Origin: Candidatus Segatella albertsiae
Lineage (GTDB): Bacteria; Bacteroidota; Bacteroidia; Bacteroidales; Bacteroidaceae
NCBI GenBank assembly: GCA_002451555.1
Contig: DKCU01000128.1
Span: forward strand, 28,306 to 92,305
Reading direction: 5' to 3'
Length of the DNA stretch: 64,000 bases
Shown piece by piece: positions 10,308-18,675 of the stretch. The notes beneath the pieces were generated by a model. It searched no databases and was not told where the DNA came from. It worked only from the letters and a program-made list of their open reading frames with translations. Position 1 is the first letter of the stretch. Every line of letters starts with the position of its first letter. The translations under genes were made by a program, and so were the position numbers.

Positions 10308-10946
10308 ATGAAAAAGTTGTTTTTGTTAGTGATTGCCCTTGTGCTTACTGTTTCGGTAGATGCAAAGTCTTTGCGGGAGTTGTGGCTGGCTATGCCTGAT
10401 TCCCTGTTGCCGACACTCGATAAGAATCTCCGCTTGGAATTGCTGGATTTGGTCGATATGAAGGTCAAGCCTGAAGTTAAAAATCTCTTGGAAGAAGAAT
10501 GTCGGATGGATACACTTACTTCTGATTTCTTGGAGGTGACGACCAGTCCTTTGGAGAAGGTGCAGATGTGTCTTTTGCCAATGGAAACTGGTGACTCTAT
10601 TCTATGTGTTGTCAAAAAAATCTTAGGTCCTGCCATGGAAAGTGAGGTTCGGTTTTATGACAGTCAATGGAATGAATCTGAAGGCAATGGGTATTTGCCT
10701 TCGGACATATCTCAGTTGAGTAAATATCTTAAGGAGAAGCCAGATACTCTTGATGAGGATAAATATCGGGAACTGGTTTCTTTGATAGAACCTGTTATGG
10801 TGTCAGTTACATTCTCAAATCTTTCTGATACGCTTGTTTTTTCTGTTTCTATTCCATTGGCATCAAATGACGAAAAAGAAAAGTTAAATTCAATTTTGCT
10901 GCAAAGAAAATTTAAATGGGGTACAGGAAGATTTAATGAAATTTAA
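10308..10946 (+). CDS. DUF3256-like exported protein
   Basis: 212-residue exported protein with a signal peptide (MKKLFLLVIALVLTVSVDA). The mature start SLRELWLAMPDSLLPTLDKN and the following LRLELLDLVDMKVKPEV are what I associate with the DUF3256 family of Bacteroidales; the function is unknown. The domain is likely a periplasmic alpha/beta fold. It follows another small exported protein by 64 bp and is followed by an intergenic region that holds a separate promoter and three hairpins. No cysteine of the lipobox type is present, so it is probably a soluble periplasmic protein. Confidence 0.8.
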   Translation: MKKLFLLVIALVLTVSVDAKSLRELWLAMPDSLLPTLDKNLRLELLDLVDMKVKPEVKNLLEEECRMDTLTSDFLEVTTSPLEKVQMCLLPMETGDSILCVVKKILGPAMESEVRFYDSQWNESEGNGYLPSDISQLSKYLKEKPDTLDEDKYRELVSLIEPVMVSVTFSNLSDTLVFSVSIPLASNDEKEKLNSILLQRKFKWGTGRFNEI

Positions 10947-10973
10947 AAATAACGTATTTTCCATGCAAAACAT

Positions 10974-11003
10974 TTTGTAGTTTGGGAAAAAGTTGTACCT
11001 TTG
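10974..11003 (+). promoter_or_regulatory. Intergenic promoter with no gene behind it
   Basis: TTTG (10974-10977), 18-bp spacer, TACCTTTG (10996-11003). No open frame follows on the plus strand; transcription would run into the hairpin and T-run at 11047-11078. Confidence 0.6.
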
Positions 11004-11009
11004 CATCGT

Positions 11010-11078
11010 GTTTTTCATGGTATTAGATTATTAAGGTTAATAAAAGATTGGTTGTCGTGAGACAATCAATTTTTTTTT
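11010..11078 (+). ncRNA. Candidate small RNA of about 70 nt
   Basis: A promoter-like pair at 10974-11003 is followed by about 35 nt of unstructured AT-rich sequence and then a 10-bp hairpin (ATTGGTTGTC / GACAATCAAT, one G-U pair, GTGA loop) and a run of nine T. This is the anatomy of a short intrinsically terminated transcript. There is no start codon with a worthwhile frame. It lies between the DUF3256 gene and convergent chromate transporter genes, so it does not look like a leader of either. Prediction from layout only; no match to a named RNA family is claimed. Confidence 0.5.
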
Positions 11079-11113
11079 GTCGGTCCTTTGTCATATTAGA
11101 ATGACCGACATTT

Positions 11114-11144
11114 GAAAGGGCTTGCCGAGATGGCAAGCCCTTTC
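11114..11144. terminator. Strong bidirectional terminator
   Basis: GAAAGGGCTTGCC / GGCAAGCCCTTTC, a perfect 13-bp stem with a 5-nt loop, between convergent transcription units. A second inverted repeat, GTCGGTC (11079-11085) / GACCGAC (11103-11109), precedes it. Confidence 0.8.
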
Positions 11145-11234
11145 TACGTTTATAAAAATCTTTGTTTGAAATCCGTGTTTTAATTTCGCTAAATCAGCAT
11201 TTTATTCAGTTAAGTCAGCATCTGTATTTAGTGT

Positions 11235-11807
11235 TTAGAAGATAAAGAGTCCTACGATTCCGCAAACTACAAGTACAAGAATCGGGTTAGTTTTTCTGTA
11301 TTTTGTGAAATAAAATGCTAAGGCAAAGAGAATGACGCTCATTACAAACTGCAAAGGGTTTGTCTGTGGCGAGCCAAAATTCTCTTTGTTCATAAGAAGT
11401 ACGGCTGCTGCAGCAATTAAGCCGATGATGGCAGGTCGTAATCCACTGAATATGTTTTGTACATCCTTGGAGTTTTTGTGGTTGATGAGGTATCGACTGA
11501 TGAGGATCATGATGATGAAAGGGAGCCACATGATGGAAAGGGATGCTAATACGGAACCTAGGCAAGCTGCCCATTGAGGGTAGCCAGCATGGAGTACAGA
11601 GGTATATCCTACATAAGTGGCACAGTTGATTCCGATTGGCCCTGGGGTCGATTGACTGATGGCTACGATGTCAGTAAACTCGGCATTGCTGAGCCAATGG
11701 TTTTTCACTACAGTCTCGTTGTGGATGAGCGAGAGCATTGCGTATCCTCCACCGAAATTGAAGGTTCCAATCTTGGTGAAAATGAGAAAAAGTTTTAAAA
11801 ATATCAT
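11235..11807 (-). CDS. Chromate transporter (CHR), half-size subunit 2
   Basis: 190-residue inner-membrane protein of the CHR family. The family signature FTKIGTFNFGGGYAM is present near the N-terminus, followed by VAISQSTPGPIGINCATYVGY. Five or six hydrophobic segments follow. In this family a single-domain protein usually works together with a second one, and the partner lies 69 bp upstream on the same strand. The name comes from chromate-resistance homologues; in an anaerobic gut-type organism the physiological substrate is not known. A heptamer tandem repeat sits in the gap between the two genes. Confidence 0.88.
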   Translation of the reverse strand: MIFLKLFLIFTKIGTFNFGGGYAMLSLIHNETVVKNHWLSNAEFTDIVAISQSTPGPIGINCATYVGYTSVLHAGYPQWAACLGSVLASLSIMWLPFIIMILISRYLINHKNSKDVQNIFSGLRPAIIGLIAAAAVLLMNKENFGSPQTNPLQFVMSVILFALAFYFTKYRKTNPILVLVVCGIVGLFIF

Positions 11808-11830
11808 TTGATGGAATTTTTATTCTTAAT

Positions 11831-11858
11831 GTTGAATGTTCAGTGTTGAATGTTGAGT
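11831..11858 (+). repeat. Heptamer tandem repeat, 4 units
   Basis: GTTGAAT-GTTCAGT-GTTGAAT-GTTGAGT, exact 7-bp period, in the 69-bp gap between the two chromate transporter genes, 18 bp past the stop of the upstream one (on the minus strand). Confidence 0.8.
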
Positions 11859-11876
11859 TGGAATGATTTCCTTAGA

Positions 11877-12413
11877 CTACGCCTCTTTCTTGACATATCT
11901 GCCATAGAGGAATCCGAGGACTCCGGCTGCAATAATGATATAGATAGGAGATACGTCTAGTAAGGCTATCAGACCGCAACATACGAATGGTATCCAAATG
12001 TTATATCTGTTGATGTTGGCTGTCTTTGCCATCTTGAAGCAAGGAGCTGCAATGAGGGCAACGACGGCAGGACGTACCCCGGCAAAGAACTTAGCTACCC
12101 AATAGTTGTCTTTGAAATGTTGGAAGAACATGGCGATGATGAGGATGGCAATGATGGAAGGAAGGGCTATCCCGATGGCTCCGATGATGCCGCCCCAGAT
12201 GCCTTTGAGCTTATATCCGATGTGACTTGCCATGTCGATGGCGAAAATGCCAGGTGTGGTTTGCGCGACCACCATGATGTCCATGAATTCTTGTTTATCC
12301 ATCCAATGGTTCTTATCTACAAACTCTCTTTCCATGATTGGAATCATGGCGTAGCCTCCACCCAGTGTGAAAGCTCCGATTTTGTTGCACGTTAGGAAAA
12401 ATTTTGATAACAT
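11877..12413 (-). CDS. Chromate transporter (CHR), half-size subunit 1
   Basis: 178-residue inner-membrane protein, homologous to the gene after it. Signature: FLTCNKIGAFTLGGGYAMIPIM near the N-terminus in two adjoining blocks, then VVAQTTPGIFAIDMASHIGYKL. The GGGYAM and TPGxxxxxxAxxxGY motifs are shared by both halves, so this is a heteromeric two-gene CHR system arisen by duplication rather than the fused form seen in Proteobacteria. A -7-like box (TAATTTTG, minus strand, 12441-12448) lies 27 bp before the ATG. Divergent from the MFS permease gene. Confidence 0.88.
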   Translation of the reverse strand: MLSKFFLTCNKIGAFTLGGGYAMIPIMEREFVDKNHWMDKQEFMDIMVVAQTTPGIFAIDMASHIGYKLKGIWGGIIGAIGIALPSIIAILIIAMFFQHFKDNYWVAKFFAGVRPAVVALIAAPCFKMAKTANINRYNIWIPFVCCGLIALLDVSPIYIIIAAGVLGFLYGRYVKKEA

Positions 12414-12440
12414 CTTTCTTTATTTAATTAAATTCGCCTG

Positions 12441-12448
12441 CAAAATTA
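12441..12448 (-). promoter_or_regulatory. -7 box for the CHR pair
   Basis: Minus strand TAATTTTG fits TAnnTTTG; no convincing -33. Confidence 0.45.
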
Positions 12449-12523
12449 CACATATTTTGTTAAATATCGGATATGTTGGAATTAAAAATAGCTATTTTGG
12501 CATGAGTTCTCAATAATAATATG

Positions 12524-12531
12524 TATCTTTG
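12524..12531 (+). promoter_or_regulatory. -7 box of the MFS permease gene
   Basis: TATCTTTG, with a possible TTTG at 12496-12499 (24-bp spacer, longer than usual). The ATG is 34 bp downstream. Confidence 0.55.
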
Positions 12532-12565
12532 CATAAATATTAGCTAATATAAATGAATTTGAAAT

Positions 12566-13801
12566 ATGAATCTTAAAATCCGATTGTCATTGATGAACTT
12601 CCTTGAATTTGCAGTATGGGGAGCTTATCTTACTTCTATGGGAACATATTTGGGTAGCATAGGTATGGCTTCCCAGATAGGTTGGTTTTACGCCGTTCAG
12701 GGCATTGTGTCTATCTTCATGCCTGCGTTAATGGGCATCGTTGCTGATAGATGGATTCCAGCACAGCGTCTGTTGGGCTATTGCCATCTTTTGGCAGCTA
12801 TCTTTATGTTTGGCGCAGCTTATTGTGGTTCTACGGGGCAATTGGATTGGGTGTTTTGGGTCTATACGTTGAGTGTTGCCTTCTATATGCCTACATTGGC
12901 ATTGAGCAATTCCGTAGCTTACAACGGACTTACCAAGGCGGGGATGGATACCGTGAAGGATTTCCCTCCAATTCGTGTTTTTGGTACGGTCGGTTTCATC
13001 TGTATGATGTGGCTCGTGGACTTGATGGGCTTTCAGCCTAATCAAAACCAGTTTGTCGCTTCGGGTGTCGTAAGCATCATCTTGTTCCTTTATTCCTTCA
13101 CTTTGCCTACTTGCCCTGTGAGTGGTAAGGAGGACAAGCAGAGTTTGGTGGATGCCTTTGGACTTCGTGCATTCATGCTCTTCAAGCAGAAGCGCATGGC
13201 CATCTTCTTCATTTTCTCGATGTTGTTGGGGGTCAGCTTGCAGATTACCAATGGCTTTGCCAATCCTTTCATCACATCGTTTGGAGCAGACCCTCAATAT
13301 GCAGGCACCTTTGGTGTCAATCATGCGAATATCTTGATCTCTCTCTCTCAGATTAGCGAGACTTGCTGTATCTTGCTCATTCCTTTCTTTATGAAGAGAT
13401 ATGGCATCAAGAACGTTATGCTGATTGCGATGTTTGCCTGGGTGTTGCGTTTCGGTTTGTTTGGCGTGGGCAATCCGGGAAGTGGGGTTTGGATGTTCGT
13501 GCTTTCTATGATAGTATATGGTGTGGCATTCGATTTCTTTAATATCTCGGGCTCTTTGTTTGTTGACAAATCCACGGACCCGGCTTTGCGCTCCAGTGCC
13601 CAGGGATTGTTTATGTTGATGACTAATGGTATCGGTGCTACCGTGGGTACCCTTTCAGCCCAGGCTGTCGTAAATGCTTATACCGATGAGGCTGGCGTTA
13701 CGACTTGGGCACCTTGCTGGTTGATATTCGCTGCTTATGCTTTGGTAGTTGCGATACTTTTCGCTTTGATCTTCAGACCCAGGAAAGAAGACGTTAAATA
13801 A
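12566..13801 (+). CDS. MFS transporter, nucleoside:proton symporter type
   Basis: 411-residue inner-membrane permease with about 12 hydrophobic segments. The N-terminus (LSLMNFLEFAVWGAYLTSMG) and GIVADRWIPAQRLLGYCHL are typical of the NupG/XapB nucleoside symporter family, as is the central KDFPPIRVFGTVGFICMMW. It would import nucleosides with protons. Substrate choice cannot be read from sequence. The stop is followed after 19 bp by a bifunctional nuclease gene and then rsmE, and the three may share the promoter at 12524-12531. Confidence 0.88.
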   Translation: MNLKIRLSLMNFLEFAVWGAYLTSMGTYLGSIGMASQIGWFYAVQGIVSIFMPALMGIVADRWIPAQRLLGYCHLLAAIFMFGAAYCGSTGQLDWVFWVYTLSVAFYMPTLALSNSVAYNGLTKAGMDTVKDFPPIRVFGTVGFICMMWLVDLMGFQPNQNQFVASGVVSIILFLYSFTLPTCPVSGKEDKQSLVDAFGLRAFMLFKQKRMAIFFIFSMLLGVSLQITNGFANPFITSFGADPQYAGTFGVNHANILISLSQISETCCILLIPFFMKRYGIKNVMLIAMFAWVLRFGLFGVGNPGSGVWMFVLSMIVYGVAFDFFNISGSLFVDKSTDPALRSSAQGLFMLMTNGIGATVGTLSAQAVVNAYTDEAGVTTWAPCWLIFAAYALVVAILFALIFRPRKEDVK

Positions 13802-13820
13802 TAATTACGGAGTTACAACT

Positions 13821-14387
13821 ATGGATAAAATCAAGTTAAAATTAATGGGGATTTCAGAAGTTGTAGGTATTGACGATATTTCATTGCTAGCTTTGGTTGA
13901 CGAGAATGAACATCGTCAATTGATAGTCACGTGTGATAAAGACATGACTAAGCAATTTAAGTTACGTATGATGCAAAGACCTGAGCTGAAACTACTCTAT
14001 CCAGAAGTTATGGATGCTTTGCTTCAGGACTATAATGTTCGTCAACTGGAAGTTGATATTGTCGGACATCAGGAGGGGGAATATATCACCCAGATTACCG
14101 ACCTCTCAACGGGGGCGACTCATCCCGTGAGGTGCAGTGACGGAATCTTGTTCTCCATGGTTCATCATTGTCCGTTGTATATCACTACGCACTTGATGAT
14201 GACACAGTCTGTCTGCTATGAGCCTGGTTCTCCAAAGGTCGCTTTGCCTATCAACGTCTTGACGGATAAGATGCTCCAGATGTCGCTTGATAAGGCGATA
14301 GAGCTGGAGAACTATGAGATGGCTTCCAACTTGCGTGACGAGCTGAATAGGCGTCATCATCATGATGACCAGAATAATAACCAATAA
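13821..14387 (+). CDS. Bifunctional nuclease (BFN/DUF151) with UVR motif
   Basis: 188-residue protein. Residues 1-135 form the BFN domain, described in other organisms as an RNase/DNase activity; the recognisable parts are ISLLALVDENEHRQLIV, YNVRQLEVDIVGHQEGEY and VRCSDGILFSMVHHCPLYI. The C-terminus has a UvrB/UvrC-type helical hairpin (LDKAIELENYEMASNLRDEL), the usual architecture in Bacteroidota. It ends in a His/Asn-rich tail. Located 19 bp after the MFS gene and 14 bp before rsmE, so co-transcription is likely. Confidence 0.88.
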   Translation: MDKIKLKLMGISEVVGIDDISLLALVDENEHRQLIVTCDKDMTKQFKLRMMQRPELKLLYPEVMDALLQDYNVRQLEVDIVGHQEGEYITQITDLSTGATHPVRCSDGILFSMVHHCPLYITTHLMMTQSVCYEPGSPKVALPINVLTDKMLQMSLDKAIELENYEMASNLRDELNRRHHHDDQNNNQ

Positions 14388-14401
14388 TCGAGTGAATTTA
14401 G

Positions 14402-15127
14402 ATGAAAGAGACTAGATACTTTTATGTACCTGATGCCGGAGAGGTAAACGAAATGCCTCAGGAGGAAGCATTACACGCTTTGAGGGTCTTGCGCCTGAAG
14501 AGTGGGGATGACATCAATCTGATGGATGGCGTGGGAAATTTCTACCATGCTGTTGTGACATTGGCTGCCACTAAGCGATGTCTTTACGAAATTAAGGAGG
14601 TTTTGCCACAGCAGCCCGCTTGGAAGGGACATGTTCATTTGGCCATTGCTCCAACCAAGATGATGGATCGCATCGAGTGGATGGCTGAGAAAGCTACGGA
14701 AGTAGGCTTCGATGAGTTGTCCTTCTTGAACTGCAAGTTTTCTGAGCGGAAGAACTTGCGCACGGTCCGATTGGACAAGATTGTGGTTTCTGCTGTCAAG
14801 CAAAGTCATAAGGCTTGGAAACCTCTTGTCAATCAGATGGTTTCTTTCAAGGAGTTTATCAAGCAGCCTCGTTCTGGTAGAAAGTTTATTTGCCATTGTT
14901 ATGAGGAATTTGAGAAGAAAGACTTGTTTGCTGAGTTGCAGAAGCCTTTCTCTGATGATGGTGACGTAACGATATTGATAGGACCGGAAGGCGATTTCTC
15001 TGTTGATGAAGTGAAAATGGCAATAGCCAACGGTTATGAGTCTGTCACCTTGGGCACTAGTCGGTTGCGTACGGAGACCGCTGGTCTCATGGCTGTATTT
15101 ATGGCTAATGTATCGCGTCGTATATAA
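14402..15127 (+). CDS. rsmE: 16S rRNA (uracil1498-N3)-methyltransferase RsmE
   Basis: SPOUT-class methylase that makes m3U at 16S position 1498. 241 residues, the usual size. The N-terminal PUA-like part includes HALRVLRLKSGDDINLMDG. The SPOUT knot part includes KMMDRIEWMAEKATEVGFD, then IGPEGDFSVDEV (SAM-binding GPEGG-type loop, here GPEGD) and the terminal LGTSRLRTETAGLMAV. Start ATG at 14402. It lies in a probable operon behind the bifunctional nuclease gene. Confidence 0.95.
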   Translation: MKETRYFYVPDAGEVNEMPQEEALHALRVLRLKSGDDINLMDGVGNFYHAVVTLAATKRCLYEIKEVLPQQPAWKGHVHLAIAPTKMMDRIEWMAEKATEVGFDELSFLNCKFSERKNLRTVRLDKIVVSAVKQSHKAWKPLVNQMVSFKEFIKQPRSGRKFICHCYEEFEKKDLFAELQKPFSDDGDVTILIGPEGDFSVDEVKMAIANGYESVTLGTSRLRTETAGLMAVFMANVSRRI

Positions 15128-15175
15128 TAAATTATGTGTCGCGTCGTATTTTGAAGTATTTTTTTTGAAAGGTAC

Positions 15176-16555
15176 ATGATGAAAAAGTTGTATTTTAAAA
15201 TCATTTTTTCTGTAGTAGCAGTGTTTGGCTTTTTACTGACTTCTTGTTCGGGTTCAGATTACGTAGACGCCATACCTCATGGAAGTACTGCTCTTATTTC
15301 TATGGATATGGGTAAGATGGCTGATAGTCATCAGATTTCTGATAAGGCTGGTGTGTTGAAGTCGCTACTTCATGTCGATGATGTTTCTGATTGTGGAATT
15401 GATGTCTCGCAGAAAGTTTATCTTTTCGAGACAGCCGATGGTAACCTAGGTCTTTGTGCCAAGGTATCTGAAGAGTCGGATTTGGAATCGTGGCTGAATA
15501 ATCTAGCTAAATCTCAACATATCTGTACGCCTGTAAGCGAACGTAAAGATATGAAGTTTTCTGTATTGAAAGATTCATGGCTCATAGGATTTTCCGATGA
15601 GTCTTTGTTGGTCATGGGACCTGTTGTCGCTGAAGCTCAGACTGATATGCAGAGGCAGATGATTAAATACTTGAAGGCAGACGAGGAACATGGCGTTACA
15701 AGTTCTCCTTTGTTTGAGTGCTTGGACACCATTGCTTCTCCAATGGCTATGGTTGCACAGGCGCAGGCATTGCCTGAAAAGTTTGTTGCTCCTTTTACCT
15801 TAGGTGCTCCTAAGAATGCAGATGCTTCGCAGGTGGTGATTGCTGCCGAACTCAATATTTCTCATGGGATGTTGCGTATCAAGGGCGAAACGTTCTCGTT
15901 CAACAAGCAGATAGATGCAGCCTTGAAGGATGCTGCGAAGAATTATCGTCCTATTAAGGGAAAGTATATCACTTCCATGCCTAACGATGCTATGGCTGGT
16001 ATCTTTATGAATGTGGAAGGTCGTAAGTTCTTGCCGATGATGCAGAGCAACAAGGGAATCCAGCAACTTTTGCTGGGTATCAATGCGGCCATCGACATGG
16101 ACAATATCATCCGAAGTGTCAACGGGGACATGGCTATCATCATGCCTTCCTTCTCTGATTCTGACTTGAAGATGACTATGGCAGCACAATTGGCGCATGA
16201 TAAGTGGCTTGGCGATGTGGATTATTGGAAACAGTCTTGTCCACAAGGAGGCAAAATTGCGGATTGGGGTCACAATGCGTATTTCTATTCGGACGGTAAG
16301 ACTTCTTTTTATTTTGGTGTGACAGATGACAAACAGTTCTATAGCGGAAGTGATGAATTGTTGGCTTCTTATTCCATCAAGGAGTCAAACCATCCTATTT
16401 CAGCTGACATCAGAAAAGAAATCGTTGGTCAAAAGCTGGCGATGGTCATTAATTTCGCCAAGTCAAGTTCTGGTAATGATGCCATGTCAGCGGTTACAAG
16501 TTTGCTGACACCTATATTCGGTAATTTGAATTCTATCGTTTATACATTAAAGTAA
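15176..16555 (+). CDS. DUF4836 family lipoprotein
   Basis: 459-residue exported lipoprotein. The signal peptide ends in a lipobox (FLLTSC, Cys about residue 24), followed by SGSDYVDAIPHGSTALISMD, the usual opening of DUF4836 proteins of Bacteroidales. The rest is a large two-lobed soluble domain of unknown function. An ABC ATPase gene begins only 19 bp after its stop and a permease gene follows, so the lipoprotein may be a partner of that transporter, which is inference from position. The first two codons are both ATG (15176 and 15179) and either could be the start. Confidence 0.85.
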   Translation: MMKKLYFKIIFSVVAVFGFLLTSCSGSDYVDAIPHGSTALISMDMGKMADSHQISDKAGVLKSLLHVDDVSDCGIDVSQKVYLFETADGNLGLCAKVSEESDLESWLNNLAKSQHICTPVSERKDMKFSVLKDSWLIGFSDESLLVMGPVVAEAQTDMQRQMIKYLKADEEHGVTSSPLFECLDTIASPMAMVAQAQALPEKFVAPFTLGAPKNADASQVVIAAELNISHGMLRIKGETFSFNKQIDAALKDAAKNYRPIKGKYITSMPNDAMAGIFMNVEGRKFLPMMQSNKGIQQLLLGINAAIDMDNIIRSVNGDMAIIMPSFSDSDLKMTMAAQLAHDKWLGDVDYWKQSCPQGGKIADWGHNAYFYSDGKTSFYFGVTDDKQFYSGSDELLASYSIKESNHPISADIRKEIVGQKLAMVINFAKSSSGNDAMSAVTSLLTPIFGNLNSIVYTLK

Positions 16556-16574
16556 GGTAATTAAATTTATAATC

Positions 16575-17219
16575 ATGGAAACAATTAAGTTTCAGTCTGT
16601 GCTTCCAGAGGTCTTTGCCCAACGTGATGACTTGGATTCTGAAGTATGGAAACAAGATGTATCCTTTCAAAAAGGACATCTTTATTTGGTGGAAGCTGAT
16701 AGCGGCAAGGGCAAGAGTACCTTTTGCAGTTACATTTTAGGTTATCGGCATGACTATACCGGCCAGGTACTGTTTGATGGCGAGGAAACAGCCAATTATA
16801 AGGTTAAGAATTGGGTGGAGATTCGAAGACGCCATATTAGCCATCTTTTCCAAGAGTTACGTCTCTTTCCTGAGCTGACTGCCATGGAAAATATTGAAAT
16901 CAAGAATAAGATGACAGGTTTCCAGTCTCGTGAACAAATCCTTGAGTGGTTTGACCGATTGGGTATCGCCGATAAGGTCGATGCTAAAATAGGACGAATG
17001 TCCTTTGGACAGCAACAGCGTGTGGCGATGATTCGTTCTCTTTGTCAACCTTTCGACTTCATTTTGGCAGATGAGCCAATCAGTCACTTGGACGACAACA
17101 ATTCCCGCATCATGGGTGACATCATGATGACCGAAGCTAAACGACAGGGGGCTGGTGTCATTGTCACCAGCATCGGCAAGCATATGGATTTGTCATATGA
17201 GCAAATTGTCAGGTTGTGA
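16575..17219 (+). CDS. ABC transporter ATP-binding protein, divergent
   Basis: 214-residue ATPase subunit of the LolD/MacB-like class. The P-loop reads ADSGKGKST (residues 41-49), the Q-loop is in SHLFQELRLFPELT, and Walker B is FILADEPISHLDD. Two elements deviate: the signature is MSFGQQQR instead of LSGGQ, and the H-loop region reads VIVTSIGKHMD, with no histidine at the usual place after VxxTxH. The pair it forms with the downstream FtsX-like permease and the upstream DUF4836 lipoprotein suggests a lipoprotein- or envelope-related transport or mechanotransmission role, not substrate import. Whether it hydrolyses ATP normally is open. Confidence 0.85.
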   Translation: METIKFQSVLPEVFAQRDDLDSEVWKQDVSFQKGHLYLVEADSGKGKSTFCSYILGYRHDYTGQVLFDGEETANYKVKNWVEIRRRHISHLFQELRLFPELTAMENIEIKNKMTGFQSREQILEWFDRLGIADKVDAKIGRMSFGQQQRVAMIRSLCQPFDFILADEPISHLDDNNSRIMGDIMMTEAKRQGAGVIVTSIGKHMDLSYEQIVRL

Positions 17220-17341
17220 TACTGATCAACCTGAAAGGTTCTTGACATATCGCTAGATTTTTAGTCTAGATAATTAAATCTATTTAGTAGAATTTTTTAG
17301 AAAAAGGAATTATAAAAAATAGGAGTGCGCTTATGTAGCGT

Positions 17342-18550
17342 ATGTTTTTTATGAAATTAGTTTGGAAATTACTGCGACAGCACATTAGCATACCTCAGTT
17401 TGCTGGATTTGCCTTTGCCAATCTCTTTGGTATGTTGATAGTTCTCTTTGGTTTTCAGTTCTATCAGGATGTCTTGCCTGTCTTTACTCAGCAAGATAGT
17501 TTTATGAAAGCCGATTATCTGATTATGAGTAAGAAAATCGGTATGGGCAACACTATCAGTGGTAGAACAAACACTTTCTCTGCAGGTGAAATCGATGATG
17601 TTTCTTCTCAGAAGTTTGTAAAGAAGATTGGTAAGTTTACTTCCACCGAATATAAGGTAGATGCTTCCATGGGAGTCAATGGGGTGAACGTACTCAACTC
17701 GGAATTGTTTTTTGAGAGTGTACCAGATGCTTTTGTTGATGTTCCTTTGAAGGATTGGACCTATCAGCCCGGTTCCCAGGAAGTTCCTATTATCTTGCCT
17801 CGTACCTATATCAATATGTATAACTTTGGTTTTGCCCAAAGTCATTCTTTGCCAAAGATTAGTGATGGCTTGATGGCTATGATAGACTTTCATATTTTCG
17901 TACAGGCTGGAGGAAAGAAAGAGCAGTTTAAGGGTAAGGTCATAGGCTTTTCTTCTAGGTTGAATACCATACTTGTTCCACAGGCTTTCATGGATTGGAG
18001 CAACAAGGAGTTTGCCCCTGATGACCATAGTGATCCTACACGATTGATTGTAGAGGTGGGAAATCCAGCTGACGAGAATATTTCCCAATATCTGGATGCC
18101 AATGGCTATGAGGTAGAGACGGACAAGCTTGATGCGGAGAAAACAACGTATTTCTTACGCATGATTGTCTCTATGGTGATGGTGATCGGTCTGATAATCT
18201 CTGTTCTAAGTTTCTACATTTTGATGTTGAGTATCTATCTCTTGGTGCAGAAGAACTCTTCGAAGTTGGAAAACTTATTGCTCATAGGATATAGTCCATC
18301 CGATGTTTCTAAGCCATACCAGATTTTGACGATGGGATTGAATGTGTCAGTCTTGGTGATTGCTTGGGTCATCCTTTTCTTTGTCCGTGGTTATTACATG
18401 GATTTCATCGAGGCTCTTTATCCTGACATCGAGGATGGTAGCTTGTTGCCTGCCATAGGCTTGGGGTTGGCATTGTTCTTTATCGTTTCTGTTCTTAACG
18501 TTGTTGCCATCCGTCGTAAAGTGACGAAGATTTGGAAAAGAAAAGAATAA
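17342..18550 (+). CDS. FtsX/MacB-like ABC permease
   Basis: 402-residue inner-membrane protein with one N-terminal helix (about residues 19-39), a large periplasmic domain (about 40-275) and three C-terminal helices (about 280-305, 335-355, 375-395). This 1+3 layout is that of FtsX/LolC/MacB permeases. The conserved-looking segment between the helices reads KNSSKLENLLLIGYSPSDVSKPYQIL, the coupling region of such permeases (shown here as overlapping parts: KLENLLLIGYSPSDV and SKPYQIL). It follows the ATPase by 122 bp. Start could be 17342 or the in-frame ATG at 17351 (MKLVWKLL). Substrate unknown. Confidence 0.8.
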   Translation: MFFMKLVWKLLRQHISIPQFAGFAFANLFGMLIVLFGFQFYQDVLPVFTQQDSFMKADYLIMSKKIGMGNTISGRTNTFSAGEIDDVSSQKFVKKIGKFTSTEYKVDASMGVNGVNVLNSELFFESVPDAFVDVPLKDWTYQPGSQEVPIILPRTYINMYNFGFAQSHSLPKISDGLMAMIDFHIFVQAGGKKEQFKGKVIGFSSRLNTILVPQAFMDWSNKEFAPDDHSDPTRLIVEVGNPADENISQYLDANGYEVETDKLDAEKTTYFLRMIVSMVMVIGLIISVLSFYILMLSIYLLVQKNSSKLENLLLIGYSPSDVSKPYQILTMGLNVSVLVIAWVILFFVRGYYMDFIEALYPDIEDGSLLPAIGLGLALFFIVSVLNVVAIRRKVTKIWKRKE

Positions 18551-18578
18551 GCTTGTTGCTATTCTTAAAATATAATAC

Positions 18579-18652
18579 AAAGAGGGTGTGTCATAAGTCC
18601 AGATTATAGCTGATTGCTTTTTCTGAGCGAATTTTATGATACACCCTCTTTT
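18579..18652. terminator. Long-armed bidirectional terminator or repeat remnant
   Basis: AAAGAGGGTGTGTCATAA / TTATGATACACCCTCTTT arms (17 of 18 pairs) with a loop of about 38 nt, between convergent genes; T-rich on both outer sides. The arm length is unusual for a plain terminator and similar arms end some insertion sequences. Confidence 0.7.
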
Positions 18653-18675
18653 TGTTTTTTAACTGGTAGAATATA

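Noticed and set aside
17252..17290. Promoter in the ATPase-permease gap
   Set aside because: CTAGA...TCTAG is a weak hairpin and there is no TAnnTTTG box in the 122-bp gap, so co-transcription is the simpler reading.
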